Assembly: GCA_030762895.1 (NCBI GenBank)
Contig: CM061062.1
Coordinates: forward strand, 102,530,874-102,594,873
Source of the DNA: Sophora flavescens
Lineage: Eukaryota > Streptophyta > Magnoliopsida > Fabales > Fabaceae
Length of the DNA stretch: 64,000 nt
Direction of reading: 5' to 3'
The notes below the pieces were generated by a model, which was given only the letters and a program-made list of their open reading frames with translations, ran no database searches and was not told the origin of the DNA. Positions 57,520 through 64,000 of the stretch are shown here, one piece after another. Made by a program: the position numbers and the translations under genes. Within the stretch, counting starts at the first letter, position 1. Each line of letters begins with the position of its first letter.

Positions 57520-58885
57520 ACCTTTTCCTTTTAATTATGCTTGCTTTATTTTTGTTTTGTTTTCTGTTAGCTCTTGAATAATTTGAGAAGATCAAGAGCT
57601 TGTGTGTTGAGTCTTGTGTCGGCAAGTTTGCTGGATTTTAATTGAATTTGCATAGATGGATTGCATGTTATGTGTTGACTATTGATGATTTCCCCCTAGG
57701 TTTTGAAATTTGAAAATTGATCCCCATGAAAAATTGAAAATTGAACTTTGAGATATTTTGTTATGATTGCATGATTTATGATAAGTTTGGGGTGATGGGA
57801 AGCACACATTAGGGATAGAATCTCGGTCAAACAATTTGCAGAAATGTCCAGGTGAGGATTTGAGCCTCCAACATGTTTTTAATTGTGAGAATCACTTTTG
57901 AGTTGCACTTTCCCGAATTTGCTTGAATCTCTTTATGGTTTGCATGTTTATGTGTTTGCTTCAAATGATTTAGGCATTTTCTTTGTAAATAACCACTTGG
58001 CCTAAAATAACCATCCCTAATGCATGTTTCCTAGTTAGCCCCTTTGAGCCAGATTAGCCTATTGTTTCTGGTTGACCTTGTGTTATGAGCCTAGAATCTG
58101 GAAAAACCATGTTAACCCAATCTTAGGATTAGGAAAGCATGGAATCTTAGCAAGAGAATGGTTGCAAGAAACTAAGTTTGGGGTGGCTACAAGGATGTGA
58201 CATGTCATTCTGGATTGAGAAAAAGGAAAAAAAATAATAAAAAGGTTGGAGCCAAAGGCAAGAAAAAGAAAGAAAAAGAAAAAAAAGAATGAAAAAAGAA
58301 AAAAAAGGGAATAAAAAGTACAAAAAATTTCAAAAAGGATATTGAAAGAAAAGAGGTTGTAGTCACCCAAAGTAAAAAGAAGAATGAGAAAAGGAACTTG
58401 AGTGGAATTTCAATGTTTTGAAGTGTTTCTTGCTCTCTTACAACCTTAAAAGACCTTTTGAGTTTGCATGCATGTTTTCTGTGGGAATCATTTGGAGATG
58501 AAAATCAAATTTATGGGAAGTGCTTCTGAAAGGTGAATTGAGTGAATTGTTGATAGCCTAGACAAACGGGGCGATTGAGTGAAGCACTAAATGCCCTTGT
58601 GAGGAAGGCGATTGTTTGAATTTGGTGATCTCCCTCTTGTGTGTAACTTGGATCCCTTGCTTAGATTAATGATTGCTTGAATGATGAAATTCTCAATGTT
58701 TAAAGTAGATGAATGTGGGGTTACTTTGTTTGAAAGGGGGGAACATTGAAGGAAAATTTGTTTTGATGAATTGCTTGAAATTTGTGCGAAATTGATTAAA
58801 TATTTAAGCTTGCCAAGTCTGAGTCTCTTTGATTTTTGAGTTTTAGTTTGCTTGGGGACAAGCAAAGTTTAAGTTTGGGGTATTT
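57520..58885 (+). other. Non-coding 3' internal region of family A
   Basis: It has no credible ORF. It holds a conserved hairpin (57569-57600), several copies of AAGTTTGGGG (57783, 58176, 58872) and an A/G-rich block. The final GCTTGGGGACAAGCAAAG and purine run precede the 3' LTR and would serve as polypurine tract. Confidence 0.7.
57569..57600 (+). other. Conserved stem-loop in family A
   Basis: AGCTCTTGA pairs with TCAAGAGCT around the loop ATAATTTGAGAAGA. A second family A copy lies at 43465-43496. Confidence 0.7.
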
Positions 58886-60066
58886 TGATCAGCCGCTGGC
58901 TCATCTAGTTTTATGGCTAGTATGACCATGGTTTTGTGCTAATTATATATCGTTTTCGCCCAAATTAGACTTCATTGTCGTTAAGCAGCATTTTGAGTCT
59001 CTAGAGTATTTTTAGGTTAATTTAGCTGATTTAGAGTCGAATAAAGTACTTACTGTTAATCCTTGTTTTCAGGTAATAAAAAGAAGCAGTTCTGGAGTTC
59101 TTCGCCCCGCGAGAGGCTGCTCGCCTCGCGAACCTGAAGGCTGACTGTGCCAGAAAATGCAATCCTTTATGTCTCGCCCCACGAATACTTGACTCGCCTC
59201 GCGAGTAATCCAACCCTGGAAGACCAGAAGCCATCACGGCTTACCCGTGTTGAAGGTCACGGCTGTGACAGTTTGGAATTTGAAGAGTCTCGCCTCGCGA
59301 ATGATAATCTCGCCTCGCGAGAGAGCCAAATACTGAAGGTTGTTCATAATATTCGCCTCGCGAAGGTATGCTCGCCTCGCGAGCTAGCGGAATCCAGAAG
59401 CTGTATTTAAGCCTGTTTTAGGACAGAACAGTCAGTTTTTATCTTCTCTTTTTCTTTTCTTTTCACAGTTGCGGCTGCAACAGTAGAATTAGGTTTAGTT
59501 CTTTGTTTTTTCCTTTGTAATGGAGAACTAGTCTCCTTGGATTAATCTACTGTGATTGGGTTCCATTCACACTTGAGGTTCTGTAATTCCTGTTTTATTT
59601 GCTTTTCCATTTTCAATACTATGCTATATATTTCTGTTTGTTTAATGCAGGAGTGTTCGTTCATGTTCCCTTAGTTCATGAGGGCTTAACTCCGTTTGTT
59701 TAATTCGGGAATAGGAACATATATCTCGTAGTAGCGATTTCGTTTGTTAATTGTTGCTACAACCGAAAGGGGATTAGAATCTGCTTAGGACTTGGAATTT
59801 ACATGAACCGATGATAGTTGGGAATCGAGAACAGTAGATTAATCGTCTTTAGCTTATTTGATAATCTTTTAAACTGCTCTGTTTTTTTTTGCATTGTTTT
59901 CTGTTTTGTTTCTTTATTTTATTTCATATCCAAACTCCCCCCAATTCTGACTTTTTCTGTTAACAACAACCCAAGAGTCCTTGTGAGACGATACTCGAGT
60001 TGTCGCTCCCTATCTACATATTTTATAAACCGCTCGCTTTTTGACGCGTGCGCGACAGCGCGTTCA
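58886..60066 (+). repeat. 3' LTR of family A
   Basis: 1,181 bp, TGATCAGCCGCTGG to GACAGCGCGTTCA, collinear with 44834-46016 with few differences. It is followed by the target copy CTTGG and then the Copia RT. Confidence 0.95.
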
Positions 60067-60903
60067 CTTGGATTACAAATCAAGCAGACAAGTGATGAAA
60101 TTTACATTCATCAACAAAAATATACCAAGGAAATACTCAAGAAATACAAAATGGAAAATGCAAAGCTCATGAAAACCCCTATGCAACCCAATACAAAACT
60201 AAGCAAAGATGATGAAGGTAAAAAGGTAGATCAAACTGTCTACAGAGGTATGATTGGCTCTCTACTGTACTTAACTTCAAGCAGACCTGACATTCAATTT
60301 AGTGTTTGTATGTGTGCTAGATTCCAATCTGATGCTAGAGAATCTCATCTTAAGGCTGTTAAAAGAATATTTAAATATTTGCTTGTAACTACTAATCTTG
60401 GTTTGCTGTATTTAAGATCAAAAGAATACATATTAGTGAGATATTGTGATGCTGAATTTGCTGGAGACAGAATAGAAAGAAAAAGCACCAGTGGAGGATG
60501 TCACTTCATTGGAGCAAGTTTAGTCTCATGGTCAAGCAAGAGGCAGACAACCATTGCCCTGTCTACTGCTGAAGCAGAATACATCTCTACTGTTAGTTGC
60601 TGCTCTCAACTCTTATGGGTAAAACATCAACTTGAGGATTACTCTATTTATGAACATAACATATATGTATGGTGTGATAATTCCACTACTATATGGTTAA
60701 CTAAAAATCCAATTCATCATTCTAAGGCTAAGCATATTGAAATCAAACATCATTTCATTAGGGATTATGTTTAGAAAGGCATCTTTGATATTAAGTTTGT
60801 TAAAAATGAAAATCAATGGGCTGATATTTTCACTAAACCCCTCACAGAAGAAAGGTTTTTATTTATTAGAGATAATCTAAACATGCATTGCATTGTTGAA
60901 TGA
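60067..60903 (+). pseudogene. End of RT and RNase H of the Copia element
   Basis: This continues the RT at LGLQIKQTSDEIYIHQQKYT directly after the nested element, then shows GMIGSLLYLTSSRPDIQFSV. RNase H: YCDAEFAGDR, RKSTSGGCHFIG, LSTAEAEYIS and WCDNSTTIWLTKNP. A TAG at 60772-60774 breaks it. The frame then goes on to TGA 60901-60903. The longer ORF from 59818 is a chance fusion of LTR sequence to this part. Confidence 0.92.
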
Positions 60904-61327
60904 CATGTCTGAATGTTAACCTGTCTGTGCTAAATCTGTCATTACTACCATATACATGTTCTTTTAACTAAGCATTAGTTCAGGGGGAGTAATGATATAA
61001 TATTTTAAGTGGAGTATGTCTAATATGCTTGCTGCATTACTATGATTTTCTAAACATGTTATCTTGCCCTTAACATATCTCATAAAAAAAAACTTGATAA
61101 CCCTTTTTGATGTTGACAAAAGGAGGAGAATAGGAGAAATTGATATTTGTGATAGAAATATGTTATAGGAGAATAGGAGAATGAATATGAAATGGGAGAA
61201 TGAATATGATATGACCTGTTCGCTTAAGAAAATTTCAACCTGTCTGATATATGCTATTTTCTTTGTTGATATTTTCTGAGGTTCATTAAATCATCTCAAT
61301 GTTTGTCATCATCAAAAAGGGGGAGAT
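60904..61327 (+). other. 3' untranslated region and polypurine tract of the Copia element
   Basis: No ORF. It contains CAGGGGGAG (about 60981) and ends with the purine run AAAAAGGGGGAGAT just before the 3' LTR. The run would prime plus-strand DNA. Confidence 0.8.
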
Positions 61328-63141
61328 TGTTAAGTCTCTAAAATATATGATGTGCATTTCCCTAAGTTTTGATGAGAACTAAACATTGGTTAATGATTTA
61401 ATTAACCTTCATATTGGTTGCTAACCTGTATATCGAGTGTGCAGATTAAATAAAAGAATCATCCGTCCAACAGTGTAGTGATAGAAGCTCACGTCCAAGC
61501 TCATGTCCAACACTGTAGTGATTAAAACAAGCGTCCAGCACTGTAGTGATTGAAGCGCACGTCCAAAACGCAAGAGATAGAAACTTGTGTCCACTAAAGT
61601 GAAAGCCAGTGTCTACTAAAATGACACAAGTGCTCGTCCACTGGAATAACAAAAGCGCTCATCCATTAAGGTATCAGAATGGCTCATCCAATGACGTGGC
61701 ATTTTGAGCTCGTCCATTAAGGTATCAGAATGGCTCGTCCAATGACGTGGCATATGGAGCTCGTCTACTAGGTTACGTTCAACCAGTTAAAGGAGTATAC
61801 GTCCAATGACATGGCAAATGGAGCTCGTCCACTAAAGTAACAGAGGCTCTCATCCACTAAAGTAACAGAGGCTCTCGTCCACTAAAGTAACAGAGGCTCT
61901 CATCCGCTAGAGTAACAGAAGTGCTCGTCCACTAAAGGTGACAAAAGTGCTCGTCCACACTAGTCTTTGGACTTTCTAAGTGCTTAAGATGGAGCTCGTC
62001 TACTAGCCCGAATGAAAAATCTTAAATGGCTAGATAGACGCGGTTATTTTCAAGATGGAAGCACTTATCTTATGGACGCGAATTCTATAAGGATTATCAT
62101 AATAGTATTTCAAGAACCAGAAAGAGACTTGAAGCCTTCTCTCCTACTCAGTTTCACGCTTATTAAGAAAAGTCAGAAGTTACTCTCTCAAGCAACCTTG
62201 GATAATCAGAACCAAAGACCAGTTAAAGAATGCTTCCAACATGCTTTATTCCCTAGTACCTCTGGTCCCTACACGAAAAGGGAAGTGTACTCAGCAAAGT
62301 ACAAAAAGCTCTCTGCATAACTCTAATATGGCTGTATCACGATGCATAAAGCCATGATCCTTTATGTTAGAGTACAACCAATGACTATATTGCATTAATG
62401 GCTGCCCAGAACGACTCTATTGCATTTAATGAAGTTCTGCTTGAAGCCAACATCTGAGGGAATGTCTCTAACGGATCCTAAATTCTTGAAGACCATAAAT
62501 ACAGAAGTCATTGAAGATGAAGAGTAGAGAATACACATTGCATTAAAAAGCCATTACTCTGCGCATTAATTTCTTCATTCTTTCATTCTGTATTCTTCAA
62601 TCATTTGAATTTATTACGCAGACTTTCCTAAGCTTTACATTTAAACCACTCTGAGTGTTAGTGAAAGTTCTGTTTGTCTAAGTTGTATTCATTACAAACC
62701 AAATCTCTCAAACAAACCTGAGTGAACCTGAAGAGGCTAAGTGTGTAAAGAATACTTTTCTTGAGCCTGAAGAGGCTAGGTGTACAAAGAATACTTGTCT
62801 TTAAGCCTGAAGAGGCTAGGTGTGCAAACAATACTTGAGTCTGTAACCTGATCAGTTATAGTGAATAAATCTTGGTGCTGCCAAGGACTGGACATAGCTC
62901 TTTGCTTTGAAGAGTGAACCAGGATAAATAATTGTGTCAATCTCTCGTTCCTTAAACTCTTTAATTGTTTTAGTTTTCTTACATCTATCAAGTGGTGTGT
63001 TTGCAAAAGTCACCCGTCCATCCTGTATTCTTCCACTCGTCCAAATTTAGTTTTTTGTTTGCGAAAAAATTTCAACTTTGCTTGAATTCTGATAAACACA
63101 ATTCAACCCCTTCCTTCTCGTGTTTATAGTTGTCTATTTCA
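61328..63141 (+). repeat. 3' LTR of the Copia element
   Basis: 1,814 bp, collinear with the 5' LTR. It is longer mainly because it has extra copies of the AAAGTAACAGAGGCTCT unit at about 61835-61920. The third TGACGTGGCA site is changed to TGACATGGCA (near 61807). Scattered substitutions suggest an insertion of moderate age. Confidence 0.95.
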
Positions 63142-63193
63142 TTCCTCTCATACTCCCTTTCAGTTCCAACATCAGTCAGCAAGCCAATCACAT
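63142..63193 (-). pseudogene. Exon part of the RPA70-like gene, upstream of the Copia insertion
   Basis: After an AG acceptor (63195-63194) the minus strand reads DVIGLLTDVGTEREYER, typical of the RPA OB fold. The exon is cut at 63142-63146 (TTCCT), which is the Copia target copy. It continues at 37374 with RNGTKTKLNV in the same frame. The earlier exons would lie to the right, behind the CACTA-type element and outside the window. Confidence 0.8.
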
Positions 63194-63297
63194 CTATAAC
63201 AGGAGAGGAAAGTTAAGAATAACAAATACCAAATTAACAAAAAATTAAATAAAAGAATGAAACATTACCCACTAAATAATCAATATTATAACCACCA
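63147..63297 (-). other. Exon end and intron of the RPA70-like gene
   Basis: After the exon part (to 63193) the minus-strand upstream sequence is AT-rich, as in an intron. It runs to the edge of the CACTA-type element at 63298. Confidence 0.5.
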
Positions 63298-64000
63298 CAC
63301 TAGTGCAAAATATACTTTTAACATCGGGGTTTTAACATCGGTTCACAGAAAACCGATGTGAAAAAGGAGGTGGTGGCATTTTTGAAATTAAATTGAAAAC
63401 TTTTAACATCGGTTCTATATTAAACCGATGTTATAAAGGTTTTAACATCGGTTTTTAGAAACCCAATGTTGCAAATTGAACCAAAAATAAAAAAAATTAA
63501 AAATACATAAGTTAACACATCGGTTTTTTTATAACCGATGTAGAAATGTTTATGTTTTAACATCAGTTTTTTAAAAACCGATGTGGAAAAGCGAATAAAA
63601 AAATTAAGGAAATGAATAATATAACTTTTAACATCGGTTTTATTAATAACCGATGTGGAAAACATTATAACATCGGTTTTAATGTTAACCGATGTGTATT
63701 GTTCATCTGTCATTTTTAATTCCCTCATCCTCCTTTTCATTTTCACGCTGCTAAGAGACATTTGACCCAAAAAACCCCTCTTGCATGCCTGTGCTCACTC
63801 TCCCTCCCAGAAAACCCCATTTCTCACCTCCATTGGCACGAAAACAAGACTTTCCCGCCGCCCTCCACTTAGTAAGCAAGGGAGGAAGACATCGCCCTAC
63901 GATCTCGCCCCATTACCACGATAACATGTCACACACACCATCTCTCTCTCACTCTTTCTCTCTCTCAACCCTGTAATACATTTAGCGTAAATGGCGGAGG
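63298..64000. mobile_element. End of a CACTA-type DNA transposon, cut by the window edge
   Basis: It starts CACTAGTGCAAAATATAC, the CACTA-type terminus. Behind it are about seven inverted pairs of TTTTAACATCGG and CCGATGT within 63325-63697, the subterminal repeats bound by this superfamily's transposase. After 63700 the sequence turns CT-rich, as in a 5' leader. The transposase gene would lie beyond the window. The host site is an intron of the RPA70-like gene. Confidence 0.85.

Larger units (their letters stand above)
42607..60066 (+). mobile_element. Athila-like family A element: three-LTR array with an internal deletion
   Basis: The whole block is flanked by the exact duplication CTTGG (42602-42606, 60067-60071) inside the Copia RT. 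The order is LTR fragment (42607-42950), 3' internal part (42951-44833), full LTR (44834-46016), gag-protease region, 3' internal part (57066-58885) and full LTR (58886-60066). It is best explained by LTR-LTR unequal exchange giving LTR-int-LTR-int-LTR, then a deletion from the first LTR into the first internal region. Only gag and protease are coded, without RT or integrase. A 9.1 kb element is nested at 46438. Confidence 0.92.
37375..63141 (+). mobile_element. Ty1/Copia LTR retrotransposon with three further levels of insertion, 25.8 kb
   Basis: LTRs at 37375-39127 and 61328-63141 have TG..CA ends and the exact target duplication TTCCT (37370-37374, 63142-63146). The element's own DNA is 37375-42606 plus 60072-63141. 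The rest is nested. Domain order gag, protease, integrase, RT, RNase H is that of Copia elements. A purine tract AAAAAGGGGGAGAT ends at 61327. The gag type and element plan suggest the SIRE/Maximus or a related lineage, but I am not sure. It sits in an exon of the RPA70-like gene. Confidence 0.95.

Noticed and set aside
59818..60774. One 318-codon ORF as a single gene
   Set aside because: Its first part is family A LTR sequence and the rest is Copia RNase H; the join at 60066/60067 is an insertion border.
63420..63770. Minus-strand ORF of 116 codons
   Set aside because: It is made of the CACTA subterminal hairpin units.

Overview
The window looks like repeat-rich nuclear DNA of a flowering plant. 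Introns with GT..AG borders, LTR retrotransposons of the Copia, Tat and Athila types, a plant-type Helitron, CACTA/hAT-like DNA transposons and an endogenous caulimovirid are all visible. The pararetrovirus layout resembles the soymoviruses, which fits a legume host, but the species is not proven by the sequence. There is no bacterial-type gene, no tRNA or rRNA gene and no CRISPR array. Nearly every reading frame belongs to a transposable element, a fossil virus or a broken gene.

Left part (1-14051). An Athila-like retrotransposon on the minus strand is cut by the left edge (1-2055). Next comes AT-rich DNA with an ACCGGT-rich repeat and an (AT)n tract. From 11472 down to 6432 runs a decayed Helitron Rep-helicase gene, and from 14051 down to 12375 a tandem-B3-domain gene split by an hAT-type MITE (12523-13330). 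Both are on the minus strand.

Middle (about 14370-35053). A nearly full-length, circularly permuted endogenous caulimovirid (about 14370-21985) carries coat, polymerase and transactivator remnants, a 35S-type promoter and an open movement-protein frame. It is followed by a 12 kb Tat-type Gypsy element (22450-34520, target duplication CTTTA) with gag-pro-pol, a 49 bp minisatellite and an antisense intron-bearing gene, itself split by a solo LTR (30741-32045, duplication CGGGC). A palindromic MITE follows (34531-35053).

Right part (35060-64000). An RPA70-like gene on the minus strand (63193 down to 35431) is split in an exon by a 25.8 kb nested block. A Copia element (37375-63141, duplication TTCCT) contains an Athila-like three-LTR array (42607-60066, CTTGG), which contains another Athila-like element (46438-55560, ATGCC), which contains a solo LTR-like sequence (46904-50656, AGGGG). 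All four duplications are exact, so the order of insertion can be read off. The 5' end of a CACTA-type element occupies the right edge.

With the later insertions subtracted, the RPA-like, B3-like and Rep-helicase genes lie close together in the same orientation. I infer, without proof, that they may be parts of one large autonomous Helitron. Coordinates were read by hand; splice sites and decayed element edges may be off by a few bases.
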